From JACRGC01 sp041305345 (GTDB taxonomy: Archaea; Micrarchaeota; Micrarchaeia; Norongarragalinales; SBBD01), in the NCBI GenBank assembly GCA_041305345.1, contig JBFYLP010000006.1:310001-374000 (forward strand): a stretch of DNA of 64,000 nucleotides, read 5' to 3'. Of this stretch, positions 1 through 8,865 are shown piece after piece. The translations under genes and the position numbers were made by a program. Under the pieces are notes generated by a model that made no database searches, was not told the DNA's origin, and saw only the letters and a list, made by a program, of their open reading frames with translations. The stretch's first letter is position 1; each line of letters opens with the position of its first letter.

Positions 1-88
1 GACGTCGGTTGGATAATATGAATTCGTTCGGATGCCGCCGGAATTCGATGTCGGACAGGCAGCAACCGGATTTATCGGTTCCGCTCGC

Positions 89-1030
89 TCATTTTGAGGA
101 AAAGGTTTCCCCAGCCTTCAAGCCGTAGAATTCCGCGAAATCATCTGCCCACATCTCCGGCTCGTTCTCGAGCTGAATGCGTTCAAGGAGTACGGAGGAG
201 CCGGCGGCCTTCACCACGATACCCTTCTTTCCGAGTATTCCGAGTATTTCGCCGTTCTTGCCCTTAGATTCACTCCCCCCATAGGGCAGCGCCTTCCAGA
301 TGAACAATTTGCGGCCCTTCCAGAATGTGAACGATCCGGGGAAGGGATGCGTCTGGCCGCGCACCCAGTCGTATATCTCCCTGCTGCCAAGATTCCAATC
401 AACGATTCCGTCCTCGGGTTTCCTTCTCTTCAGGTAAGAAGCATTCCGGTAATCGACTTTCATGGGCTTGACCTTGTTCTCCCGGATTGCTGGGAGGTAT
501 TTCAGGAGAAGCTGCGCGCTTGCAAGATCGGACTTGTCGTGGAGGGTCCGGATATCGTCCCTCTCCTCAACATCAAACCCGCATTGCCCTATCAGATCGC
601 CTGAATCGACCTTTTCGGACATGTAAAAGAGGCTCACGCCCCATTTCCTCTCTCCCTTGATCAGCGCCCAATTGAGGGAAGCACCGCCGCGGTTCCGTGG
701 TAGCAGCGAGGCATGCACGCCGATGCAGCCCTTCGGCGCAAGGCGGATGATTTCCCGGGAGAATATCTGCGACCAGCCGAGCTGGAATATCACATCGGGC
801 TTCAGCTCCCTCATCTTCCTGACTGAATCGTGCGAATTGATGTCATCGACTTTGTAAAGGGGGATTCCGTTGGGCCCGCAAACGTCCTCGAACAGCACTG
901 CACGAGCCTTCTTCGCAGCCTCATTGTCGGATAATGCGAACACGCCCGCGATTTCGTCCTTTCCATCGGCAATCAGCGCCTGCAGGCATGCCTTCGTCAG
1001 CTGGGTGGGCCCTATGACCAGGATTCTCAT
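89..1030 (-). CDS. Formyltransferase-family protein (sugar or Met-tRNA formyltransferase-like)
   Basis: A 313-residue protein with the formyltransferase fold. It has an N-terminal Rossmann-like segment (MRILVIGPTQ), the HASLLPRNRGG motif near residue 110, and the downstream Asp in SEKVDSGDLIG, so His and Asp of the usual Asn-His-Asp set are present. The residue where Asn is expected two positions before the His is Gly (IGVHAS), so the catalytic set is not canonical. A C-terminal FMT-like domain follows. It ends a minus-strand run of sugar-nucleotide genes, and GGGAAG precedes its ATG. Context favours N-formylation of an amino sugar on a glycan over initiator tRNA formylation, which Archaea lack. 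The substrate cannot be read from the sequence. Confidence 0.8.
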   Translation of the reverse strand: MRILVIGPTQLTKACLQALIADGKDEIAGVFALSDNEAAKKARAVLFEDVCGPNGIPLYKVDDINSHDSVRKMRELKPDVIFQLGWSQIFSREIIRLAPKGCIGVHASLLPRNRGGASLNWALIKGERKWGVSLFYMSEKVDSGDLIGQCGFDVEERDDIRTLHDKSDLASAQLLLKYLPAIRENKVKPMKVDYRNASYLKRRKPEDGIVDWNLGSREIYDWVRGQTHPFPGSFTFWKGRKLFIWKALPYGGSESKGKNGEILGILGKKGIVVKAAGSSVLLERIQLENEPEMWADDFAEFYGLKAGETFSSK

Positions 1031-1039
1031 AATCTTCCC

Positions 1040-2011
1040 TTAAGGTTTTTTCATGAACTCGCGGTACCATTCGATGTTTTTCTTCAAGCCCTCCTCCAGC
1101 GGAACCAGGGGCTTCCAGCCGAAGAGCCGGTTCGCTTTCGAATAGTCGCAGCAAAGCCTGTCGACTTCCGCGAGCCTCTTTTCAACGAAGCTTATCTCCG
1201 ATTTTGAATTGCTCTGCTTGATGATCGCTTCCGCAAGATGCCTTATCGTGACCTCCCTGCCGGAACCGAAATTCACGACCTCCCCCTTCGCCTTCGGGTG
1301 GGAACCCATCAGCATGAAACCCCTCACGGTGTCAGAAACGTAGCTGAAGTCGCGCGTCTGCATTCCATTGCCATAAATCGTCAAGGGGGAATTGGTGAGC
1401 GCAAGGCGGATGAATTTCGGGACTACGTCATAGATGTGGCGCGGGCCGAAGGTGTTGAAGGGCCTGATTATCGCAACGGGCAGGCCGTAGGTCTTGAAAT
1501 AGGAGAATGCATACCTGTCCGCTGCGGCCTTGGAGGCAGCATAGGGCGAGGTGGGGTTCAACGGATGGTCCTCATCAATGGGCACCTTCAAAGCTGAGCC
1601 GTATGCCTCGCTGGAAGAAGTCACGACAACGCGTTCGACCGATGAATTCATGGCAGCCTCCATCACGTTGAGCGTGCCGATGAGATTGATCGCGGTAACC
1701 TCCTTCGGATGGTCGAAGGAATAAGGGACGTATGCGCTTGCCGCGAGATGGAGGATCACTTCGGGCTCGTCCTTTTTTATTATGCTGATGGAATCCTCGT
1801 TGCTGATGTCGCCAACATAGACCTTATGTAGCTTATCCTTCACAGCTCCGAGATTCTTAAGGTTCAGCTGCGAAGTGCCGCTGTTGGAAGTGCCCCTTAC
1901 GAATGCGGATACCTCCGCGCCCTCATTTACTAGCGCCTCGGTGAGGTGCGAACCCATGAAACCGTCCGCACCTGTCACGAATACCCTCTTGCCCTTGTAA
2001 AATTCGACCAT
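1040..2011 (-). CDS. NAD-dependent epimerase/dehydratase (extended SDR)
   Basis: A 323-residue extended short-chain dehydrogenase/reductase. The nucleotide-binding motif GADGFMGSHL lies near residue 14, TSSSEAYGS supplies the catalytic Ser, and YAASK supplies the Tyr-Lys pair. The C-terminal half contains the substrate-binding NTFGPRH and RDFSYVSD motifs usual in sugar-nucleotide 4-epimerases and 4,6-dehydratases. A G-rich ribosome binding site (GGGGGG) precedes ATG 2011. It lies 9 nt from the formyltransferase and 17 nt from the upstream glycosyltransferase, so the three are probably co-transcribed. UDP-glucose/GlcNAc 4-epimerase or a 4,6-dehydratase are the main options; the substrate is not determinable. 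Confidence 0.88.
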   Translation of the reverse strand: MVEFYKGKRVFVTGADGFMGSHLTEALVNEGAEVSAFVRGTSNSGTSQLNLKNLGAVKDKLHKVYVGDISNEDSISIIKKDEPEVILHLAASAYVPYSFDHPKEVTAINLIGTLNVMEAAMNSSVERVVVTSSSEAYGSALKVPIDEDHPLNPTSPYAASKAAADRYAFSYFKTYGLPVAIIRPFNTFGPRHIYDVVPKFIRLALTNSPLTIYGNGMQTRDFSYVSDTVRGFMLMGSHPKAKGEVVNFGSGREVTIRHLAEAIIKQSNSKSEISFVEKRLAEVDRLCCDYSKANRLFGWKPLVPLEEGLKKNIEWYREFMKKP

Positions 2012-2028
2012 TCAGACCCCCCGCAATA

Positions 2029-3054
2029 TCATGCATCGTCATTCTTTAAAAGCACTTTCAGGTATGCCCGCAAAACCCGGTCCTTCGAATATTCGGCCGC
2101 CTTATGCAAGCCCGCTTTGGAGAGCTGCTTCCTCAGTTTCCTGCCGATCTTGATTTTCCTTATTGCGGATGCAAGTTGACCCACGTCCTCCGGATCGACC
2201 AAGACCGCGCTTTTCCCTACGGTCTCGTCAATTGCCGGAATCCTGGTAGTGATGATTGGCAAGCCGCATGCCATCGCCTCGATGAATACGATGCCCTGGC
2301 CCTCGAAAACCGTGCTAGGTACGCAGAACACGTCCCCGGCGCGGTAATAATCGGGAAGCTTGTCGTGCTCGACCTTACCGATGAAGCGTACTTTTTCCGC
2401 TAGGCCCAATTTGCCTGCAAGCGACTTGAAATGATCGTCCTCGACGAAACTGCCCACTACCAACAATTTGCAGTCGATGTTCCGCATCGCATGCATCAAT
2501 GTGTGCAGCCCTTTTCCCTTCGAGGGCCTTCCCACAAAAACCATCACAAAATCTTTTTCCCATCTGAGCCTCTTCCTTATTTCCGAACGGCCCGGATGGA
2601 ATATGCGCAAATCGACCCAATTCGGGATCACGTGCCCCCTCTTGAAAAGGCGTTTATGCGCCTGCGTGAAGAAAATCACGTCATCAACCTGGGAAACAAG
2701 GAATTGGAGGGGCCGGGAAGACCTTATTTTCTCGAGCGCTTCGGTGTTCCAGATGCCGGACACGAGCCTTTTGCCGAAAATGAACTTAAGCGGAATAGCT
2801 GCAATCATCGGCGATAGCGTGTATACCGTATAAATCAAATCGCAACCCGAAGCAAGCGGGAATGCCTTCAGGAAATAGTAGAAGGAACGGACGAGCGGGT
2901 GGGACCCGATGAGCCAATCCCATTTCTTACGGTTCGGAGTGATGATTACGAGTTCGTGCCCCTCGGATTCGAGGTATTCCTTGAGGCCCTTGACGTGCGT
3001 CTCAACCCCACCTGCCGCGTCGCCGTAGAATTCCGAAAGCAAGAGTATCCGCAT
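2029..3054 (-). CDS. GT4-family glycosyltransferase
   Basis: A 341-residue GT-B glycosyltransferase. The N-terminal domain begins MRILLLSEFYGDAAGGVETH, typical of family 4 retaining enzymes. The C-terminal domain has the donor-binding motifs VFVGRPSKGKG, then PSTVFEGQGIVFIEAMACG with the E-x7-E arrangement. It transfers a sugar from a nucleotide donor, probably at the cytoplasmic face, to a lipid-linked or growing glycan. Its ATG at 3054 overlaps the stop region of the upstream UDP-GlcNAc 2-epimerase gene, so translation is probably coupled. Donor and acceptor are not identifiable from sequence alone. Confidence 0.9.
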   Translation of the reverse strand: MRILLLSEFYGDAAGGVETHVKGLKEYLESEGHELVIITPNRKKWDWLIGSHPLVRSFYYFLKAFPLASGCDLIYTVYTLSPMIAAIPLKFIFGKRLVSGIWNTEALEKIRSSRPLQFLVSQVDDVIFFTQAHKRLFKRGHVIPNWVDLRIFHPGRSEIRKRLRWEKDFVMVFVGRPSKGKGLHTLMHAMRNIDCKLLVVGSFVEDDHFKSLAGKLGLAEKVRFIGKVEHDKLPDYYRAGDVFCVPSTVFEGQGIVFIEAMACGLPIITTRIPAIDETVGKSAVLVDPEDVGQLASAIRKIKIGRKLRKQLSKAGLHKAAEYSKDRVLRAYLKVLLKNDDA

Positions 3055-4131
3055 TTAAATCCCCAAAAGGCCCGGATTCTCCTTGATGATTTTTATGATT
3101 TTTTCGGCGACGTTCTCCCCATATGGCGACTGTGCCTTCCGCATCTTCTGGGAAAGCCCCGAGTCCTTGTCCAATATCTGCGAAGCATACTGCCTTATTA
3201 GGAAGGGGTCGAGCCCCGCAAGGATGTTGCCTCCTGCAACCACGGTTTCCCATCTTTCAGTGGAATTCCGGATGGTGAGGCAGGGCGTGTGGAGGATCAT
3301 GCACTCCTCCTGCACGCCTCCGGAATCGGTGATCGCCAATGCGGCATTACGTTCAAGCTCAAGGAAATCGAAATAACCAAGGGGCTCCGTCTGGACCACG
3401 TTTTCCGGAACCTTGAGGCCATACCGGCCGATTTTCTCCTTTGAACGCGGATGAATGGGGTAAACGACCGTGCCAAGCCCCCCAACCGCTTCAAGGATGC
3501 ACTTCAGGTTCTGGCGGTCATCCACATTCTCCTTCCGGTGGGCAGTAAGCAGGCTGTACTCTTGCGGTTTCAAATGGAGCTTCCTGAGGATGGTGCTCTT
3601 CTGGACCGCATTTTTCAGATTCTGCTTGACCGCATCCGCGATCAGGCTCCCCACCACGAATTTTTTACCTTCGATGTGCTCGCGCTCGAGGTTGGCCTGG
3701 TGCAATCCCGTGGGGCAGAAGAGCATCGCGCTCCGCTTGTCTATCTCGATTCGGTTCCCTTCCTCGGGCATTTGCCTATCGAAGCTGCGGAGTCCTGCTT
3801 CAAGATGTACTATAGGGACGCCTGCATCCTGGGCTGCAAGCGCTATTGCCAGGGAGGAGTTCGTATCGCCATAACAGATGACTGCCGTAGCACCGCAGGA
3901 CTTGATTTCGACCCGTATTGCATCCTGCAGCTTCTTGACATCACTGCTGTTGACCCTCAGTTCCGCATCGGGTTTTCTGAGGCCCATCTCCTCGAAGAAT
4001 AGCTGCGCCATGTTGTAGCTGTAATGCTGGGAACTGTAGACGAACCTGTGCTCGAATTCCTCGTCAAGCAGGGGAAGTATGGGAGCCATCTTGATGATTT
4101 CCGGCCGAGTCCCAAAAATCGTGAGAAGCAT
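3055..4131 (-). CDS. wecB: UDP-N-acetylglucosamine 2-epimerase (non-hydrolysing)
   Basis: A 358-residue WecB-family enzyme that interconverts UDP-GlcNAc and UDP-ManNAc. Family motifs are clear: FGTRPEIIKMAP at the N-terminus, GDTNSSLA, VHLEAGLRSFD, an HPRSKEKI segment, and DSGGVQEE in the UDP-binding C-terminal domain. An upstream in-frame ATG at 4185 would overlap the preceding methyltransferase by 23 nt. ATG 4131 is preferred because family homology starts there and GGTG lies just upstream. A divergent second copy (18135-19403) sits elsewhere in the same glycan locus. UDP-ManNAc could feed the UDP-sugar dehydrogenase at 15352. Confidence 0.93.
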   Translation of the reverse strand: MLLTIFGTRPEIIKMAPILPLLDEEFEHRFVYSSQHYSYNMAQLFFEEMGLRKPDAELRVNSSDVKKLQDAIRVEIKSCGATAVICYGDTNSSLAIALAAQDAGVPIVHLEAGLRSFDRQMPEEGNRIEIDKRSAMLFCPTGLHQANLEREHIEGKKFVVGSLIADAVKQNLKNAVQKSTILRKLHLKPQEYSLLTAHRKENVDDRQNLKCILEAVGGLGTVVYPIHPRSKEKIGRYGLKVPENVVQTEPLGYFDFLELERNAALAITDSGGVQEECMILHTPCLTIRNSTERWETVVAGGNILAGLDPFLIRQYASQILDKDSGLSQKMRKAQSPYGENVAEKIIKIIKENPGLLGI

Positions 4132-4162
4132 ATGAGCACCCATCAGGCCCCGCAATGCGGGA

Positions 4163-4834
4163 TTATTTTTTTCGTGCCTCCGCAATCAGGCATTGGAGCA
4201 ACGTGGAGGGTATGATCCTATCCGCAAAGTAAAACACCTTCGCGTTCTTTGGGATCGGAATCCCGAACGCGCTGCCATACACCTTGGTTACCTTGAAGCC
4301 GCACTTGTGGAGAACGCGACTGAGGCGCTCCTTGTTGAAGAACTTCACGTGGTCGGAGTGTTGCGAGAACGCCTGCAGCTTCCCGAACAGCACCAATATC
4401 CGGTCCCTGAAGGAGGCGAAGTTCGGGGTAGTGATGATCACCCTCCCGCCGGGCTTGAGCACCCTGCGTATTTCCCTCAGCGCAATTTCCGTTTCGAGGA
4501 AATGCTCGATGACTTCCGCCATCACAACGATGTCGAATGTTTCGTCCTTGAAGGGCAGTTTCTGCACGCGCGCCTTGATGACCTTCACGCCCTTCTTCCT
4601 GGACTCGCGGATCTGCGAATCGTGAATGTCAATGCCTATGACGTCGTTGCCGTTGTCCATCAGGATCCTTCCGATGAAGCCATCACCGCACCCGACATCC
4701 AAAATCTTGTTCCCGGTCCCGGCTAGCTCGATGAGCTTGCGCATTGTCTTGTAATTGTACGTCTTCAGGTACTCCTCCATCGTAAGCTCCTTGAGGTAGT
4801 TCTGTTGCGCCCTCTCGATTTCGGAATATTTCAT
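4163..4834 (-). CDS. Class I SAM-dependent methyltransferase
   Basis: A 223-residue methyltransferase of the UbiE/Methyltransf_11 type. The SAM-binding glycine loop (ILDVGCGDGFIG) is near residue 45, the acidic residue of motif II follows (VIGIDIHD), and motif IV/post-IV are VVMAEVIEHF and LKPGGRVIITTP. ATG 4834 is chosen over an in-frame ATG at 4885 because TGGGG lies about 8 nt before it and a TATA-like box lies about 36 nt upstream. It is the first gene of a leftward run with wecB, GT4, SDR and formyltransferase, so methylation of a sugar or lipid carrier is likely. The substrate is unknown. Confidence 0.82.
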   Translation of the reverse strand: MKYSEIERAQQNYLKELTMEEYLKTYNYKTMRKLIELAGTGNKILDVGCGDGFIGRILMDNGNDVIGIDIHDSQIRESRKKGVKVIKARVQKLPFKDETFDIVVMAEVIEHFLETEIALREIRRVLKPGGRVIITTPNFASFRDRILVLFGKLQAFSQHSDHVKFFNKERLSRVLHKCGFKVTKVYGSAFGIPIPKNAKVFYFADRIIPSTLLQCLIAEARKK

Positions 4835-4865
4835 ATAAAAAACCCCATCAATTGGGGAATGCAGG

Positions 4866-4874
4866 TTTTTAAAG
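4866..4874 (-). promoter_or_regulatory. TATA-like box for the leftward glycan operon
   Basis: Minus-strand CTTTAAAAA lies about 36 nt upstream of ATG 4834. It would place initiation near 4843, just before the ribosome binding site of the methyltransferase gene. This is an archaeal core promoter judged by position and AT content only. Confidence 0.5.
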
Positions 4875-4993
4875 TTATTATGCAAACTCCGCCCTCGGAA
4901 AAATTACGGCCATCGTTCGATCAGAGAGTCTCGCTTGTTTGGCGTCATCATCGCCTTTTTATTTTGTAGAGAAGTAAAAAATTGACGATACTG

Positions 4994-5722
4994 ATGGGAA
5001 GAAGATTGGATCTGACAATAGTGCTCCCGACTTACAACGAGAGGAGGAACATTCAAGCACTGATGCCGCTGCTCGAAAAGGAGGTGGGGAAGGCTGGGCT
5101 AGCCGCGGAAATATTGGTGGTGGACGATTCGTCCCCGGATGGAACTGCCGATGTGGCACGGAAACTGAACAGGAAATACGGAAACGTCCGCGTGCTTTCA
5201 AGGCCAAGGAGGGAGGGGCTCGGTGCGGCACTGAGGGACGGCTACGACGGAGCAAGGGGGGATATCATTTTATCAATGGACTCGGACCTTTCAATTGCGC
5301 CGGCGGATATCCATAAGATTCTAAGGAAAATGGGCGAGGGCTACGACCTCGTGGTCGGCTCAAGGCACACGAAGGGCGCGGGGTATGAGAGCCGCAACCT
5401 CAAGACGAGGCTCAAGAGATTTGTAAGCACCTACGGGAATGCGTTCACGAATGCGCTGCTCAAATTGCCGATAAGGGATTATTCGATGAATTTCAGGGCG
5501 GTGAGGAGAAGTGTTTGGAAGAAGATAAGGACGCATGAGAAGAGGAACGCGTTCCTCCTTGAGATGATCGTGGAGGTCTGGAGGCTCGGGGGGAGGATTG
5601 GGGAGGTGCCGTTCGAGTTCAGGGACCGGATCCATGGGAAATCGAAGATGAGGGTATTCTCGGAGGCCATCCCGTTCCTGGTCAAAGTGATAAAGTATTC
5701 GCTGATAAAAAAAACCAATTAG
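4994..5722 (+). CDS. GT2 polyprenyl/dolichyl-phosphate sugar transferase (DPM1-like)
   Basis: A 242-residue family 2 glycosyltransferase resembling dolichol-phosphate mannosyltransferase. It has LTIVLPTYNERRNI at the N-terminus, VVDDSSPDGTAD, the metal-binding MDSDLS, and DYSMNFRAVRR. It ends soon after the catalytic domain, so it lacks the C-terminal membrane helices found in the related 13441-14385 protein. It probably charges a polyprenyl phosphate with mannose or glucose for luminal GT39-type transferases such as those at 8866 and 16652. A TTG at 4982 is also in frame; ATG 4994 is preferred because a T/A-rich box lies about 30-35 nt before it. Confidence 0.88.
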   Translation: MGRRLDLTIVLPTYNERRNIQALMPLLEKEVGKAGLAAEILVVDDSSPDGTADVARKLNRKYGNVRVLSRPRREGLGAALRDGYDGARGDIILSMDSDLSIAPADIHKILRKMGEGYDLVVGSRHTKGAGYESRNLKTRLKRFVSTYGNAFTNALLKLPIRDYSMNFRAVRRSVWKKIRTHEKRNAFLLEMIVEVWRLGGRIGEVPFEFRDRIHGKSKMRVFSEAIPFLVKVIKYSLIKKTN

Positions 5723-5727
5723 TATAG

Positions 5728-6918
5728 TCAGCTCATATTGAAAAATTCCTCGAAAACACCCACAACGTAGTCGAGCTCCTCCTTGCCGAGGCCCTGGTGG
5801 CATCCGATGTAGAAGCCGTTCCGGTTGATCCATCTTGCAACCGGATAATCGCCCTCCAAATTCCCGAAAATTTTGAGGTAAACGGGCTGGTTGAGCAATG
5901 GCATCATGAAACGCGTTTCGATCCCGCGCTCCTCCAAAAACAACGTGAGGTCGTTCCGCTTTACCTTCTCATCCTTCAGGACGATTGGGAAGAGCATGAA
6001 TGCATGCTCCCTGTCCGAGGGCACGGAGGGCAATTGGATCCGGGATGAAAATTTCGAGAGCTTGGAAATCAGGTATGCCGCATTTTCCTTCCGCTTCCGG
6101 AGCATTTCGTCCTTGGTCTCAAGCTGGCTGCACCCCAAGGCGCCTTCGAGTTCGGTCAGCCTCGAGCTGTAGCCCATCCGCACGAAGCTGAACCTCCTCT
6201 CCATCACGGTTGATAGGCTTTTCCGATTCAGGTTGTCATCGTCATCTATCGAAATGTAAATTGAATCTCGGCCGTGGTTCAGCAGGCTGCGGGCAATCAA
6301 AGCAAGTTCCTTGTCGTTGCACGTTATCACCCCGCCAACCCCTGTCACAAGCAGATGGGCGACGTAAGTGGAGAAGCAGCCGTAATCGCCGAAGGAGCCG
6401 ACTGGCTTCCCCTTGTATTTTACGAACATCGTTTCGCACGAATCCTCAATGACCTTGAGATTGCGTTCGCCGGCGATCTTCATGATGGGGCCCATTTCGC
6501 ACGGAAGGCCGAATAAGTGCACGGGAATCACCGCCCTCGTGCGGTCCGTGATTTTTCCCTCGATATTTTTTTGATCGAGGTTGTATGTCAATGGGTCCAC
6601 GTCGCAGAAAACGGGCTTCAGGTTGTTCTGGAGCACTACATTCGAGGTTGCGATGAAGGTTATGGCAGGCACGATTACTTCGTCGCCGTCCTTCCAGGCC
6701 CCCTTTTCCTTGAGCGCCGCAACAGCAATCCTCAGGGCATCCGTGCCGGAATTGGCGGTGAGCCCAAATTTGCATCCGTGCAGCCTCGAAAACTCCGACT
6801 CGAACTTCCGCAGGTAGGGCCCATAAGAGAGCCTCTGGGTCGCAAGGACATCGTTTACGTACTTTTGCGCGTTTTCCGAAATGTCAGCTGACCCTACGCC
6901 TATCTTGAATTCAGCCAT
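5728..6918 (-). CDS. DegT/DnrJ/EryC1-family PLP enzyme with His in place of the Schiff-base Lys
   Basis: A 396-residue sugar aminotransferase-fold protein. It shows ANSGTDALRIA (phosphate-binding loop), VIEDSCETM with Asp159 for the pyridine nitrogen, and STYVAHLLVTGVGG, where the PLP lysine is normally found. The residue aligned with that lysine is His188 (codon at 6355-6357). Known Lys-to-His members (ColD, the CDP-hexulose E1/RfbH dehydrase) are 3-dehydratases that use PMP/PLP without a stable Schiff base. The gene overlaps the GDP-mannose 4,6-dehydratase gene by 8 nt. A GDP-4-keto-6-deoxymannose 3-dehydratase giving a 3,6-dideoxyhexose is therefore a good hypothesis. Ordinary transamination is unlikely. 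Confidence 0.88.
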   Translation of the reverse strand: MAEFKIGVGSADISENAQKYVNDVLATQRLSYGPYLRKFESEFSRLHGCKFGLTANSGTDALRIAVAALKEKGAWKDGDEVIVPAITFIATSNVVLQNNLKPVFCDVDPLTYNLDQKNIEGKITDRTRAVIPVHLFGLPCEMGPIMKIAGERNLKVIEDSCETMFVKYKGKPVGSFGDYGCFSTYVAHLLVTGVGGVITCNDKELALIARSLLNHGRDSIYISIDDDDNLNRKSLSTVMERRFSFVRMGYSSRLTELEGALGCSQLETKDEMLRKRKENAAYLISKLSKFSSRIQLPSVPSDREHAFMLFPIVLKDEKVKRNDLTLFLEERGIETRFMMPLLNQPVYLKIFGNLEGDYPVARWINRNGFYIGCHQGLGKEELDYVVGVFEEFFNMS

Positions 6919-7888
6919 TCGCCTTCCCCTGCCCTATCCGTTCAATATCCGCCTCAACCATCATCTTCACAAGCGCCTTGAACGGTGTTTTTGGCACCCA
7001 GCCGAGATCTTTCTTGATTTTCACGGGGCTCCCCCTAAGCAAATCGACTTCGGCCGGCCGCATGAATTTCGGGTCCGTCTTCACGTATTTTTCCCATTTT
7101 TCGATTCCCGCGACATTGAACGCCTCGGCCACGAAATCCTTCACGCTTTTTGACTCGCCGGTGGCAATGACATAATCGCCCGGCTGCTTAGTCTGCAGCA
7201 TCAGCCACATCGCTTCGACATAATCCCCTGCAAACCCCCAATCCCTGACCGCATCCAAATTGCCGAGCACTATGGAGGATGCCTTCTTGAGATGGATTTT
7301 TGCCACGCCGTCCGAAATCTTCCGAGTGACGAACTCGATCCCCCTCCTCGGGGATTCGTGGTTGAAACTGATGCCGCTGCACCCGAAAATACCAAAGCTC
7401 TCGCGGTAGTTGATTGTGGCGTAATGCGCGAACACCTTCGAGATGCCGTAGGGGGAGCGCGGATAGAAGGGCGTCTTCTCCGTCTGGGGCGTTTCGACAA
7501 CCCTGCCGAACATCTCGCTGCTGCTTGCCTGGTAGAATTTCGAATGCGGCGAGTAGTAACGGATCCCCTCGAGCACCCTCAAGGCGCCGAGCGCTGTGGC
7601 ATCAGCAGTGTGAATGGGTTCCTTAAAGGAGGTGCTTACGAAAGACTGGGCGGCAAAATTATAGATTTCATCGGGCTGCAAGCCCTTGATGGCGGCGTTT
7701 AGCGACTGTTGGTCGGCCAGGTCCCCCTCGATCAAGGAAACCTTTTCAAGAATGTCCGCTATCCTCCAATAATTCGGTGAGCTCTGCCTCCTGACGATGC
7801 CGAATACCTCATAATTCTTCTTGAGAAGCAATTCCGCCAGGTAGGAGCCGTCCTGGCCCGTGATGCCCGTGATCAACGCGCGTTTCAT
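6911..7888 (-). CDS. gmd: GDP-mannose 4,6-dehydratase
   Basis: A 325-residue extended SDR close to GDP-mannose 4,6-dehydratase. It has ALITGITGQDGSYLAE for NADP binding, the IVRRQSSPN segment typical of Gmd, YNFAAQSFV, QASSSEMFG, the catalytic pair in SPYGISK, FNHESPRRG and the C-terminal PAEVDLLRGSP. The product is GDP-4-keto-6-deoxymannose, precursor of GDP-fucose, rhamnose, perosamine or colitose. ATG 7888 is preferred over an upstream in-frame start at 7897 because GAGGTG lies 6 nt before it. It overlaps the next gene, the His-variant DegT enzyme, suggesting consecutive steps. The neighbouring epimerase at 7899 may complete the path. Confidence 0.93.
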   Translation of the reverse strand: MKRALITGITGQDGSYLAELLLKKNYEVFGIVRRQSSPNYWRIADILEKVSLIEGDLADQQSLNAAIKGLQPDEIYNFAAQSFVSTSFKEPIHTADATALGALRVLEGIRYYSPHSKFYQASSSEMFGRVVETPQTEKTPFYPRSPYGISKVFAHYATINYRESFGIFGCSGISFNHESPRRGIEFVTRKISDGVAKIHLKKASSIVLGNLDAVRDWGFAGDYVEAMWLMLQTKQPGDYVIATGESKSVKDFVAEAFNVAGIEKWEKYVKTDPKFMRPAEVDLLRGSPVKIKKDLGWVPKTPFKALVKMMVEADIERIGQGKANG

Positions 7889-7898
7889 TAAAAACACC

Positions 7899-8768
7899 TC
7901 ATATGAGACTGGCCAATTGGTCCACGCTTATCGGCTCAGGAACAAACCCCAGCCGCCTCAATTTGGAAATGTCGGCCAAATTCCGCCTGGCGTCCTTTTC
8001 CGCAGAATTAAACCGAAATTCCCTTTTAAAGCCTTTATCGTTTTTTTGGAAGGAGGCAAGAATCATCTTCGCAAGCTCCAGTATGGTCGTCTCCTTCCCC
8101 GAACCGATGTTGTACGCCTCTCCGGGGTTGCCCTTTTCTGCAAGCAGCACAAGGGCTTCCACCACCTTCTCAATCGAGATGAAATCCCGCGAATCCGCCG
8201 CATTCCCATGAAGTTCCACGACTTCGGATGACCCGATTTTCCTGATGAGGTCGGGGATCGCGCGCTTCGCCTGTCCCTTTCCGAACGCATTGAAAATCCT
8301 CGCAATCACTACGTCGAGCCCCCTTCTGGAATAGAAGCGACAATATTCCTCGGCTGCAAGCTTGCTTTGCCCATAAAAAGTATTAGGCTCAAGCACGGAT
8401 TCCTCTGGGATGGGAACCGACTTGGGATTCCCGTAAACGAATGCGGAGGAGGAGAAAACGACCTTTTTCACCCCGCATTTCTCGGCAGCCCTCAGGATGT
8501 TGAACGTGCCCTTGACGTTAACATCAAAATCAGCTGCAACGTCACTGTCCGCATCTGCGGCATTCGAAATTCCGCCCAAATGGAACACCGCATCCATCTG
8601 CTCGCACGCGGCCTTCACTGCTTCATAATCCCGAAGGTCGCCCCTCATCGTCATCCGCGATTCCGTCATGGAAAAGCCGCGGACTTCCGACCGCCCCCCT
8701 TCAAGGAATTTCACCAAATGGGAGCCTATGAACCCGTCTGAGCCGGTTACCAATACCCGTCCGAACAT
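7899..8768 (-). CDS. NAD-dependent epimerase/dehydratase (SDR)
   Basis: A 289-residue extended SDR: VLVTGSDGFIGSHL at the N-terminus, FHLGGISNA, FSSSAFVYG, and YGQSK as the Tyr-Lys pair. ATG 8768 is chosen because the SDR fold starts there and GAGGGG precedes it; the reading frame extends upstream to 8966 but without homology. It is first in a leftward set with gmd and the DegT-family enzyme, 10 nt ahead of gmd. In a dideoxy- or 6-deoxyhexose pathway it could act as the C5-epimerase/C4-reductase, but a UDP-sugar 4-epimerase role is equally possible from sequence. Confidence 0.86.
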   Translation of the reverse strand: MFGRVLVTGSDGFIGSHLVKFLEGGRSEVRGFSMTESRMTMRGDLRDYEAVKAACEQMDAVFHLGGISNAADADSDVAADFDVNVKGTFNILRAAEKCGVKKVVFSSSAFVYGNPKSVPIPEESVLEPNTFYGQSKLAAEEYCRFYSRRGLDVVIARIFNAFGKGQAKRAIPDLIRKIGSSEVVELHGNAADSRDFISIEKVVEALVLLAEKGNPGEAYNIGSGKETTILELAKMILASFQKNDKGFKREFRFNSAEKDARRNLADISKLRRLGFVPEPISVDQLASLI

Positions 8769-8865
8769 CAAATCCCCTCTGAAGATGGTATCTTTATATT
8801 CGTATGCTTTCTTAAAGCAATATGTGGGTGGCCCCTCTGAAAACAGGCCTTTTTGATGCGGACTG

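Noticed and set aside
1..88. Possible start of another minus-strand gene at the left edge
   Set aside because: Frames are short or closed within the 88 bases; nothing can be supported.
5728..6918. Ordinary PLP sugar aminotransferase
   Set aside because: The Schiff-base lysine is replaced by histidine, so the dehydratase-type chemistry is more likely.
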